A stretch of 64,000 nucleotides of DNA. Source: Rhabdornis inornatus (Eukaryota > Chordata > Aves > Passeriformes > Rhabdornithidae). This document shows positions 39,701 through 48,600 of the stretch, piece after piece. The number at the start of each line of letters is the position of its first letter. Within the stretch, counting starts at the first letter, position 1. The notes beneath the pieces are model-generated. The model saw nothing but the letters and a program-made list of their open reading frames with translations. It made no database searches and was not told the DNA's origin. The position numbers and the translations under genes are program-made. The stretch covers positions 994,872 to 1,058,871 of the forward strand of contig VWZS01003656.1 of the NCBI GenBank assembly GCA_013397075.1, read 5' to 3'.

Positions 39701-41270
39701 TGGTTCACCCACTGCCAGAAAACCACAGCAGGCACTGTCCTGCAGAGGGAAGGGACCAGGAGGGCACCTGAGGGCTGTCAGAGACACCTGGCCTGTGCCC
39801 ATGGCCAGGCTTGGAAGGGAGACAGCCAAAATGCCTGCAATCTACTCATCATAGTGTCTCCAAACGGAAACTGAGGAACTGTGGCAAAGTGACAAGCCAG
39901 TGGCAGAGCTGGGAAATGGTCTCCAAGAGGGGAACATAGGAAGGGGAGGCCCAGTCCTGCAAGGCATTTGGGCAGGGGTGGGAGACACAGCTCTCAGCAG
40001 GGTGGCAGCCATTCTCTGCTGGGCTGAGATAAGCCTTTGTCAAAGCGAGCAGCAAGGAGGGGACACATAGGGACAGAAGTGGCTCTGGGGAACGAGGGTA
40101 CCTAGGTTTCTACTGGTGTCTCAGGGACACGGACATGGGGCACGAAGGGACATAGGGAGATGTGGGTTTAAGCATGCTTCGGAATGCAGGGGGGTGGAGA
40201 AGAGAAATGCAGGGAGCTGTCAGCAGGGGCTGGGGATACTGAAGCAGCCTGGCCTAGGGGCACATTTGGTCCTCAGTTCAAAAGACTGCTATGGGACACA
40301 GACCCAAGAGCAGGAGCCAAGTAGGACTTGATTGTATTAATCATTACAGGGGCTCTGGGAAGAGTTCAGCTGAGCTCAGGGTGAGGTGAGACCATCTCCA
40401 CCCATGCCAGGGGGATCTGTGATGCTTCTACCACAGGCTGGGTGCTGGAGACAGAGCCCAGAGACACTGGGCTTGACCACAGGACACAAGCAAGCACAGC
40501 AGCCATGGACATGCCTTGGGCAGCACCCAGCCTCAGAGGAAGCAAACTGGCCATGCTCTGGCCACTGGGGACCTTGAGAGGGGCTGCGGGCTGTCAGGGC
40601 TGTGTCCCCAACCTGGTGTACCCAGGAGCTCACCGATAGAACTGGAGCATGCAGCCAGTGATGGCCATGCCCCCCGGCACCTGGAAGGACATCCTCCCAA
40701 TGAGGTTCATCTTCTCACCGCTGTCAGGGTGGAAGGCTGAGTCGTACAGCTTCTTGGCATAGAGCAGCTGCTCCTCGCTGCTTCCTGGTGGCACCAGCCC
40801 GGCCCTGGAAGCCCAAAGCCCATCAGGGGAAGCTGCACAGACCTGCCAGCACCCAGCACTGCCGAGGCACAGAGCTCCAGGCACCACAAGAAAGGCAGGG
40901 GAAACATCTCCTCAGAAGGATGCATGTCACAGCTTGAGGCTCCTGGGAGAAGCCTGGGAAACCCCCCCAAAATTACCTTCAACAGATGTTACATCACAGC
41001 ATACCTGCTTGGGAATGACTGCCTCCATCCCTCAGCAACACTGCACAGTGGTTGGGATGGCCATGAACACAGGGATGGCACCTGCCCCATCTGTACCCCT
41101 GCCCCTCACCTGCAGCTCTCCACCAGGGCCTTAGCCCGGTCCAGCTCCTCCTCCGGCACCAGCACTGTCCGAGGGTCAGTGATGTTGAGGAAGTGCTTCA
41201 GGCGCCCCACAAAGGTGCTCTGGTCCCAGCGTGGGGAGTCGATGTTGAAGCCAAGGGAAACTGTGGCCAT
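36683..41270 (-). CDS. SFXN2: Sideroflexin-2, complete (11 coding exons, 322 aa)
   Basis: Mitochondrial inner-membrane protein of the sideroflexin/tricarboxylate-carrier family. Paralogue SFXN1 transports serine; SFXN2 is linked to mitochondrial iron and haem balance. Coding exons on the minus strand: 41110-41270, 40634-40804, 39641-39739, 39423-39498, 39260-39345, 38537-38597, 38399-38465, 37805-37854, 37458-37507, 37174-37221, 36683-36782. Every intron is GT-AG, all phases close, and the sum is 969 nt, giving 322 residues plus stop, the same length as human SFXN2. Family landmarks include GFNIDSPRWDQ (7-17), HPDSGEKMN (79-87), NQSFNAFVNYTNRNA (123-137), ANCVNIPMMRQQ (187-198), LPVIMERLEKF (near 243-253) and the C-terminus PYVYFNKGL. 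Several hydrophobic segments fit the family's multi-pass topology. The start ATG at 41270 lies 12 bases inside an exon whose acceptor is CTGCCCAG, so exon 1 is non-coding and should lie in the GC-rich block near 42.4 kb. Introns are compact (71 to 894 bp). Divergent from ARL3. Confidence 0.97.
37174..37221 (-). CDS. SFXN2: SFXN2 exon 11 (residues 274-290)
   Basis: Acceptor CCACAG, donor ATG|GTACCT, the least consensus-like donor of the gene. Encodes LLFMVPAACALFPQR, the last hydrophobic stretch. Confidence 0.93.
37458..37507 (-). CDS. SFXN2: SFXN2 exon 10 (residues 258-274)
   Basis: Acceptor TTGCAG, donor TTT|GTAAGT. Encodes RIRVLHGPLQVLLCGG and two bases of Phe274. Confidence 0.94.
37805..37854 (-). 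CDS. SFXN2: SFXN2 exon 9 (residues 241-257)
   Basis: Acceptor GCCTAG, donor CAG|GTGAGT. Encodes ILPVIMERLEKFNFVQ, the family signature before the last membrane segment. Confidence 0.95.
38399..38465 (-). CDS. SFXN2: SFXN2 exon 8 (residues 219-241)
   Basis: Acceptor TTGCAG, donor TGA|GTGAGT after a 71-bp intron. Encodes AAVKGIAQVVLSRITMAAPG, aligning with the human AAAIGITQVVISRITMSAPG. Confidence 0.95.
38537..38597 (-). CDS. SFXN2: SFXN2 exon 7 (residues 198-218)
   Basis: Acceptor CTTCAG, donor AGG|GTGAGT. Encodes EIINGITVTDENNNELGCSR; 61 nt, so its skipping would shift the frame. Confidence 0.95.
39260..39345 (-). CDS. SFXN2: SFXN2 exon 6 (residues 170-198)
   Basis: Acceptor CCACAG, donor ACA|GTAAGT. 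Encodes LLARWVPFAAVAAANCVNIP then MMRQ, a conserved membrane segment and loop. Confidence 0.96.
39423..39498 (-). CDS. SFXN2: SFXN2 exon 5 (residues 144-169)
   Basis: Acceptor GTCTAG, donor AAG|GTATGC. Encodes QIGVAYVTATGAALATAVGL and ends NLYTK; an Ala/Gly-rich membrane segment matching the family. Confidence 0.95.
39641..39739 (-). CDS. SFXN2: SFXN2 exon 4 (residues 111-144)
   Basis: Acceptor CTGCAG, donor CAG|GTGAGC. Encodes PAVVFWQWVNQSFNA and FVNYTNRNAASP, the invariant Asn-rich motif of sideroflexins. Confidence 0.96.
39840..39910 (+). repeat. MIR SINE fragment in SFXN2 intron
   Basis: Contains 'ggaaactgaggaactgtgg', 'aagtgacaagccag' and 'tggcagagctgggaa', the order of the MIR core. 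It lies antisense to SFXN2, between coding exons 3 and 4 of the gene. Confidence 0.65.
40634..40804 (-). CDS. SFXN2: SFXN2 exon 3 (residues 54-111)
   Basis: Acceptor TTCCAG, donor TCG|GTGAGC. Holds EEQLLYAKKLYDSAFHPDSG and GEKMNLIGRMSFQVPGGM, the most family-typical block of the protein, and ends within the codon of Arg111. Confidence 0.96.
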
Positions 41271-41282
41271 CTTGGTGTAGGT
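41110..41282 (-). CDS. SFXN2: SFXN2 exon 2, first coding exon (residues 1-54)
   Basis: Begins after acceptor CTGCCCAG with 12 untranslated bases, then ATG at 41270-41268. Encodes MATVSLGFNIDSPRWDQ through ALVESC and the first two bases of Arg54; the coding part is 41110-41270. Donor CAG|GTGAGG. It carries the conserved N-terminal LKHFLNITDPRTVLV segment. Confidence 0.95.
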
Positions 41283-41439
41283 CTGGGCAGGGGGAAAAGG
41301 CTGCTCAGTAGGATCCTGCCTTGCTTGCTCATTGAGTGCACGCCTGCCACGGCCACAGGAGCAGTTAGCTGGGTAAGAGCCATGGCAGGTTTATGTTTAA
41401 CAGGACAACTGGACTTTCAGCAGTCCTGAGCCCAGGAGG

Positions 41440-41800
41440 CCCCTGCACTCCTGCTGTCAGCAGAACACTGCAGTCAGGCTGCTCCTTCACACATCACCCT
41501 GCTTGCCTGGGGTTGCCCCACTTGTGCTGCACCCCACAGCACCTGGCACCTTCTCCTTGGGGTGGTGTGGTGCTGCACAGCACTGTAGGGCCCAGCTCAA
41601 CCCTCCACAAGGCTGCCCTGCACGCACTCCTACAGGAGCACTACTCTGCAGCCCCTGTGTGTGCAGAGCACAGCACCCCCACACTGTGCTGTGCCCCCCA
41701 CAGCACCATCCTACACATCCCTCTAATGCTGCTCTGCACTGCCATGGCATTGCCCTGCGTGCTCCCCGGGGTGCTGCATCACATGCCCACTGTTGCACAG
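41440..41800 (+). repeat. Degenerate C/T-rich GCAC-type repeat region
   Basis: A stretch in SFXN2 intron 1 dominated by recurring CTGCAC, CACAGCACC and TGCTGTGC words, which keep several frames open for 100-150 codons on both strands. The period is irregular and the words look like a decayed minisatellite; no protein is supported. Confidence 0.4.
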
Positions 41801-41802
41801 CA

Positions 41803-42220
41803 GAGAATCACAGAACGAATTAGGTGGGGAAACACTTCTGAGATTATCTGAGTCCAACCTATAACCAAACACCACCATGTCAACTACAGCATGGCACCAA
41901 GTGCCATGTTCAGTCGTTCGTTAAATATCTCCAGGGACTGTGACTCCACCACATCCTTTGGCAGTCCTTTCCAGTATAAATTCTTGCTAATGTCTAACCT
42001 GAACCTCCCCTGGCACAGCTTCAGACTATATCCTCTCGTCCTGTCGCTGATTTCCTGGGAGAAGAGGCCAACTCCCACCTGGCTACAACCTCATTTCAAA
42101 GGTAGTTGTAGACAGCAATAAGGTCCGCCTGAGCCTTTTCTCCAGGTTAAACACTCCTAGCTCAGCCACTCCTCATAAGACGAGCTCCAGATCCTCCACC
42201 AATTTCCTTGCCCTTCTCTG
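41803..42220 (-). mobile_element. CR1 LINE 3' fragment, minus orientation
   Basis: The plus strand reads the CR1 3' end in reverse: 'gagaatcacagaac' (the inverted terminal octamer repeat), 'gagtccaacc', 'ctccagggactgtgactccacc', 'cctaacctgaacctcc'-like and 'ccttttctccaggttaaac'. It lies in the first (5' UTR) intron of SFXN2 in the same orientation as the gene, immediately beside the shared promoter. Confidence 0.9.
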
Positions 42221-42599
42221 TAAGGCACAGCACAGTTCGGCACACCCCAGGCTCGGCCCGGCATGGCACAGTCCCCGGCACACCTCCAGCGCGGTTCAGT
42301 CACGGTTTATGTCGGCTCGGCACGGCTCGGCACCCCCCCGCCGCTGCCCTGCCCGTCCCGTCGCGTCCCCACGTGTCCCACCTGAGGTCCCGGGCCCCTC
42401 TCCCGCCTCCCGCCCACGTGTCGCTCACCCGCCCCCGCGCTCCGGCGCGTGGCCGCCCTCAGCCAACCACAGAACCCCGAGCGGCCGCGCCCACCCGTCC
42501 GGCAGGGCTCGGCTCGTGCGCATGCGCGGTTCGTGGGCGGGCCAAATTCTGGCTCCTCCCCCGGCGCGGCACGTCGGCGCGCGGGGTGGGTGTGACGCA

Positions 42600-42614
42600 G
42601 TTGCCCATGGTAAC
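42600..42614 (+). promoter_or_regulatory. ARL3: RFX X-box motif at ARL3
   Basis: GTTGCC-CAT-GGTAAC fits the X-box consensus RYYNYY-N(1-3)-RRNRAC at every position and is a near-perfect inverted repeat. RFX factors use such sites near the start of ciliary genes, and ARL3 is ciliary. The motif includes the candidate start codon ATG|GT of ARL3 (42607-42609). Confidence 0.7.
42607..42609 (+). CDS. ARL3: ARL3 exon 1 coding part: start codon only (inferred)
   Basis: Exon 2 begins with GGT (Gly2) directly after its acceptor, so exon 1 must end exactly at ATG before a GT donor. CCCATG|GTAACC provides this in a fair Kozak context. The same bases belong to an X-box, so the match may be coincidence and the real exon may be hidden in the gap at 42634. 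Confidence 0.4.
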
Positions 42615-45600
42615 CCCGGGCCGCGCCGAGGATNCGGATGATCCCGCCGCCGAGCGTGGGGTGGTGAGGGCCGGAGGGTCTGTCGGGCCCGGCTGGGCTC
42701 ATGGCAGGCACGGGCAGGCCTTGGGCCATGAGGGGGGTGCCAAGGCGATGGAACCAGGGCAGTAGGAGAGGAGGCAACGAGCAGAAGCTGATGTGCAGGA
42801 AATTCCACCTGAGTGCGAGAAAGAACTTTGCTGTGCGGGTGACCACACACTGGAACAGATTGCCCAGAGAGTTTGTGGAGTCTCCCTCACTGGAGATATT
42901 CCATAACCATCTGGACACCATCCTGTGCCATGTGCTCAAGGATGAATAGACTGACTGTGATTCCTTGCAGTCTGACCCATCCTGTGATTGTGTGACACTC
43001 ACCCAAGGATGGGGCCAGCCTGGGGTCCCAGTGCCCACCTGGGGCGTCCAGTCAGGCACGGGGGCCTGGGGCTGTGCAGGTTTGGGCACCCATACAAAGG
43101 AATGAGAACAGGGTACGGTTGGGGCCTCCAGCCGTGGAAGAACCTGGCTGGGGTTGGGGCCCTGGCAGCATACAGACGTTATGGGGGACACAAAAAAGGG
43201 GATTGAGTCCCAAAAAAGGCAACAGAACTCGTGAAGGGCCTGGAGCACAAGTCCTGTGAGGAGTGGCTAAAGGAGCTGGGATTGTGTAGTTTGAAGAAGA
43301 GGAAACTCAGGTGTGACCTTATCATTCTCCAGCTACCTGAAAGGAGGTTGTAGACAGGTGAGGATTCTTCTCCCAGGTAGAAGTGACCCAAGTGACAGGA
43401 CAGGAGGCAATAGCCTCAAGCGGTGCTAGGGGAGGCTCAGAGTGGTCATTAGGAAGAATTTCTTCACAGAAGAGGTGATTAGACATTGTAAAGGACTGCC
43501 CAGGGAGGTGATGGAGTCACCATCCCTGGAGGTGTTTAGGGAAGGATTGGAAAGATTGGACATGGCACTTGGTACCATGCTCTAGTTGACATCTAAGTGT
43601 TCGGTCATAGGTTTGACTTGATAATCTCAGGATTGGAATCTTTTCCAATCTAATTGATTTTGTGATTCTGTGAGTCAGGTCTGGACAGAGGCTGGGAGGC
43701 TCAAGGATCTATGGGGGGGTCTTCACTGGGATGGAATGAGTGTGCTTGGAGTTGATTCAGTCAAGGTGTGGAAGGTGTGATAGAGGGGTGGGTGCTTGGG
43801 AGGGCTGGGGACCAGGATGGCAGTGGCCTGAGGAGGGAAGGAGCAATGGAAGGGCCTGGCAAGGATGGAAGGCAGTGTTCAGAGGTTGCTTGTGAGGAGT
43901 CTAAGAGCAGCTGTGACCCTAAAGGGGCACTGGACAACCCAGCCAAGGTGGGAAGAGGCCACTCTAGGACTTGAATCCTGGCTATAGGAATTGAGGGAGC
44001 TAGAAGAGAGCTTGCTGAAGTGGAAGGGCTGGTTTTTAGCCTTAGAAGGGGAGTTCAGTCGTGGCAGAGAGAGACTGGATGAAGGGGTTAGGTGTTCAGA
44101 GATGGCCAGGACAAAGTGCTCAGGGACTGAAAAAAACCTGCCAGTTGGGTGGCATGGACAGTCTGGTGAGTCAGTGGGAAAACCCTGTCAGTGTTTGGCT
44201 GGGTAGGATAGTTTGCTGAGATGTTATGTGCTCTGGGGTTTTCTGCCATGGGCTGGCAAGATGAGGGATACTCTGGGTTGAAAAGAAGAAATAATAATAA
44301 ACTGTGGGAAAGACTGGAAATGGAGTTTTTATGTTGATGAGAGAAAGAAAGATCCCAGGGAGAGAAGTGTTGGAGAAAGAAATAAATTGTTTGAGAGGTA
44401 GCAACATGGATTGAAGGAAAAAACTGAGTGTCTTGGGTGGAGGGCAATTCTGGGAGACAGGTGAGGTAGTGAGGATGTAGTGCAGTCTAAACTGAGGCTG
44501 GAATGAGATGGGGTGATGGACCAGGGTCATCCAGGTGTTGGAAACAATTTGGGTTTAGATGCCATAGTAGTTGGGGTGAGACAAGTGGGATTCTGGCAAA
44601 GTGCAGCGAGGACAGGAAGGTGGGGTTGGAACTAGGGGTGAGGGGTAGTGAGGGAGAGCTGCTGTGGATGTGGAGCCACTCATGAGGACGCTGCATGAAG
44701 AGAGAGAACAAGCAGAAGGAAATAGCAATGGGGAAGGAGCTTTCCCAATGGTGAGGCCTTATTTTGCCTGGGAGCCCTGTGGGCACAAGTTGGATTCATG
44801 CAAGTAGAGGGATTCATGCATGGGAGGAGGTGTAAGCAAGAGCACCAAAGGCAGCTTGTCATCTTCACTGGGTTGATTCTGGCTGCATCCCTACCTACTG
44901 GGCCACAGAGAAGGATGTTGAGATAAAGCCTGTGGGATCTGCTCTACTTTAGATGAATTGGTGATGGGGCATGTCACACCAGGCACCAAAGCCATCACAG
45001 GATGGATATCTGCTGTAAAGATGAGAGCAGCTGCCTCCAGCAGTGCAGCGCTTTGTGGGACACATTTGGCTTGCAGCTGCCAGATCTGCTCTTGCCTTAT
45101 GATGTCCTGATAAGCCGGTGTAGTCTGGGATCTGGCTGCTCTTATCCTGGCGCTTTGTGTGTGGAGTGGATGGACTGGGTGTTCTCCAGTGTTCATGTTA
45201 TTTGATACAACATTTTACTGCCTCTTTGTCTATTTTCCATTTCTTGGAATTGTTTTTTGAATTATAGCCTCTCAGGCAGGGTGGGTGGCACTTTGGGGTG
45301 CTTGGTGGGCTGGCTGGACTGGGCAGAGGACTGGAAAGCAATGCACTATCTCTCTAGATTCTCAACTTTCACGAAAACAGAATAATCATTTGTGGTAGAA
45401 ACTCTGAAACAGCAGCAAATATATCCAAAGCAGCTATGGCAGCCTAGGGGTGTGGGTCAGCAGTCAGAAATCTTCCAGACAGCTTGATGTAACAGTTTAC
45501 TGCTTGTCGTCTGAGCTGTGGTAGCTGCCCCTGAGCATGTTCCTGCCATGTCCTGATTGCACTGGGAAGCGCTTAAACTCCGCTGAACAACTGCTTGCTC

Positions 45601-48600
45601 TAGCTCTAGTGATAAGAGGGTTAATGCTGAGGTTTAAATTATTTCAGTGTTCATCCAAGTGAGTAAGTACAGAGGGGAAGTGTCTTCTTCTGCAGATTAT
45701 ACCAGCATTTCTCACAGCTGTGGGGCAGGGGTGGTGGAAGGTCATAGTTGGAGCACGGAGGAAAGGATGAGCCATAAAACTGCAAAGCATGAGGGATGTG
45801 TAGTGCTGGAGTCTTTGGCACCGTTAAGCAGCATCTGCAGTGGGCGCATGGCAAGGGCGAAGGGAGGCTGCTACATGAAAGGATATGCTGCTTTCCAAAG
45901 TTTAGGAAATGCCGTGTGAAGCACAGCTTGTGGCTTCCTTGTCACTGTAATAACAATCTTTACCAAGAGACGTGGTATGTTATTGATAGATGCTGGGGCC
46001 AGAGGATGGCCAGTGTTTTTCTAAAACCATTGATTGAAGATGACATCATTGTGTCAAAACCAGATTTGTCGAAGTGTGGCCCTGTTTTATAGTTGAGGAA
46101 ACTGAGTCACAGAGTGTCTAGCTGACATAAGGCACATCTGGTGAAGAGGATAAAATACCAGCATAGCTAAATGCATAGTCAGGCATCTTTCTCCTGGTCT
46201 TGAGCTCATGTTTCTAGGAAAACCAGCATCTATGTCTTGCCTGCTCTTGGTGTACCTCATACCTAGAAATTCTTTCTTTTGTCCCTTGTTCCTTGGCAGT
46301 AAGACTCTATTTAAAAATTGGCCCCATTAAAAAGTGCTTTCAAGGATTATGTGTCTCACTGCTTTAGTTTTCGGTACAGTTCAATGTCATGTTTTTTAGT
46401 TTATTTTACTGATTGGTGAGAGGTTGATACGAGACATCACCTGCAGATAGGAGAGTATACCAGTCACTGGCCAAGACTTTGAAGTTCTGAAACCAGACAG
46501 AGACTGCTGACATTGTCCAGTGCTGGGCATTGGCTCTTCTCTGCACAGGGCAAAATACTTCTTTCAAACCTGCTGAAACCAGAGGAGTTTGATTTTAATT
46601 ATGAAAGGAGGATTCATGCTGGTATTGGTTTATGTATCAAACTGGAAAGTGCTGTGTGACCTCTTTGACAGAAAACTACATTAGTAGGTTTGAGCTGGAA
46701 AAACTCTGTAGGTGACTTGACTCCATTAAATTTTGGATTTCAATGCAGGAAAAAAGTCTGCATTGAATGACACCATATGGTGGAGACATGCAGCAAGCAA
46801 ATGATTTTTTGGGAGTTTTGCCAGAGTAAGAAGTATTGAATAAACTGTGCTCAATAGATTAATTTACTTCGGTTGTATTTTGAAAAAGACTGGATGATTT
46901 TATGACCATTAGTGACATTTGCAGTTCTGCAGCCGAAGATAAAGGTAATCAGACGTCATTCTTCAGGGCACCAGCTAATCAGTGCAGTTGTCAGGAAGGA
47001 CTCCCCTCCTCCAGCTCTGTGCGTTCAGGATTGCACCCTGGATGACAAATGTAGCCTCATATATCCACTGTGCAAGGCAGGATATTTGGCTCAGCTAAGC
47101 CCCTCGTCCTTCCCTGTGTCAGCTCCTCCTGTGTGACTTTTTTAAATTGTCACATGTGCCCTCTAACTTCCTCCTCAAAAATAGTGAACTGCTACCATAT
47201 TGCTTAATTGAAAATGAATAAATTGGTGCCCAGAGCTGTGCTAGGTGCTGTGCTGGCAGAGCACGGAGGTGCTCCAATGCCATGGGAAATATGGTCTGTC
47301 TGGAGTGAGAGATAACCAACTGATACGAATAAGTAGAATCCAAGACAGGTTTGAACTTGACATGTTTGCTGCCTAAACCTCATCAAGGATTGTAGGTGTG
47401 GCAGAGAAGGAATTAGCAGAAGAATCATGGGCTGGTTTTATGGGTATTTTGTGAAGTTTCTCCCACGGTTGTAGGAAAGTCACAGAAGTTTGAGAATAGA
47501 GCTCAGCAGTGTTGGGGGAGCTGTGAGGAGACCCAAGTTGTCATCGCAATGGCAAATGTGCTTGGCTGAGATGAGCCTTGAGAATAAAGACAAGTGATTT
47601 GTGGTTGCACTAGTGGGGAAGAGGGCATCTCTGCAGGGGTGTAGAGATGGGGGAGATGCGGTCATGATGGCAGGCTGAGCTGCTGAGCTTTGTGGCTGTA
47701 TTGCATCTTGGTGAAGTGAATTGATTCTACCTAAATATCCACATCTAGTAGATAAGCAATTGGTGGTGACTGAGGGTGGTTTTATTTTAAATTCATTATC
47801 TGAGCTTTGTGGCTAATAAAGTTAAACAGAATACATTTACTTCTCTTTCCTAATAAGAATCAGCTGTGCTTTGCAACAGCTTTTGGGCCACGCTTTTATC
47901 CATTCCCCGTGTATCCAGCCCTCAGTGCAAGGGAAAATTGTTCTTTCATTATGGCTTTATATTGCCAATCTGATACAATATTTAAACAGATTATCTCAGT
48001 GCTCTGTTTGTCCCAAACCAATTTTTGTTTTGGCCTGTAAAGTGAATCTTCCTTTCAGTGGCTTCTGTGGTACAGGATGTAGTTACATGCATCAACTAGT
48101 TCAAGAGACGCATATACAGTATGGATTTAAAACTGAATAAACCCGCAAAACCCTTAGCTAGGACTATAAATGTCACTGTATTTTTGTATATGTAGGATTT
48201 TTTTTTGAAAAAGAGAATAGGATTACTGCATGCATCTATAATTGAAAGTCCTTTGATAATTTGGTAGGTATTTTAAACCTAGCAATAATATACTTTCATA
48301 AAACCACACACCTCTGTTTTCTGAAGGATGCTAATAAGATGGTTAGCTTTGCTTTCATGCTCAATGTGTTTATGAGTGCTCTTACCCATTTAGCTGCATC
48401 TCCAAATTTAATGCTCCACTCTGATTTCAGAGTAATTGTCAGGAGTCTCTTTTTCTTATTGTATGTCCCCGCTCACTGTCTGGAAAATACAGTCTCCTCG
48501 TTGCTGACCCCATCAGTCTGTCTCCTCATGGTGCTTGTAAAGAAAACCCTCTCCACCAAGGACAAAGATGTTTTTAAACAAGCCAATCTGATATAAGACA

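Larger units (their letters stand above)
42225..42633. promoter_or_regulatory. Bidirectional SFXN2/ARL3 CpG-island promoter
   Basis: Very GC- and CpG-rich block between the divergent genes. Visible motifs: two CACGTG E-boxes (42370-42375 and 42415-42420), a perfect NRF1 palindrome TGCGCATGCGCG (42517-42528), a GC box near 42534, a TGACG half-CRE near 42593, and an RFX X-box (42600-42614). SFXN2 non-coding exon 1 is probably here; plausible minus-strand donors are CTCAG|GTGGGA (exon end about 42382) and CGG|GTGAGC near 42427. At the left side, 42225-42330 is a degenerate repeat of CGGCAC/GGCTC words. No TATA box was seen. Confidence 0.8.

Noticed and set aside
42307..43248. 313-codon open frame on the minus strand
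   Set aside because: It runs through the CpG-island promoter, the N and a CR1 copy. High GC removes stop codons, and its translation has no domain.
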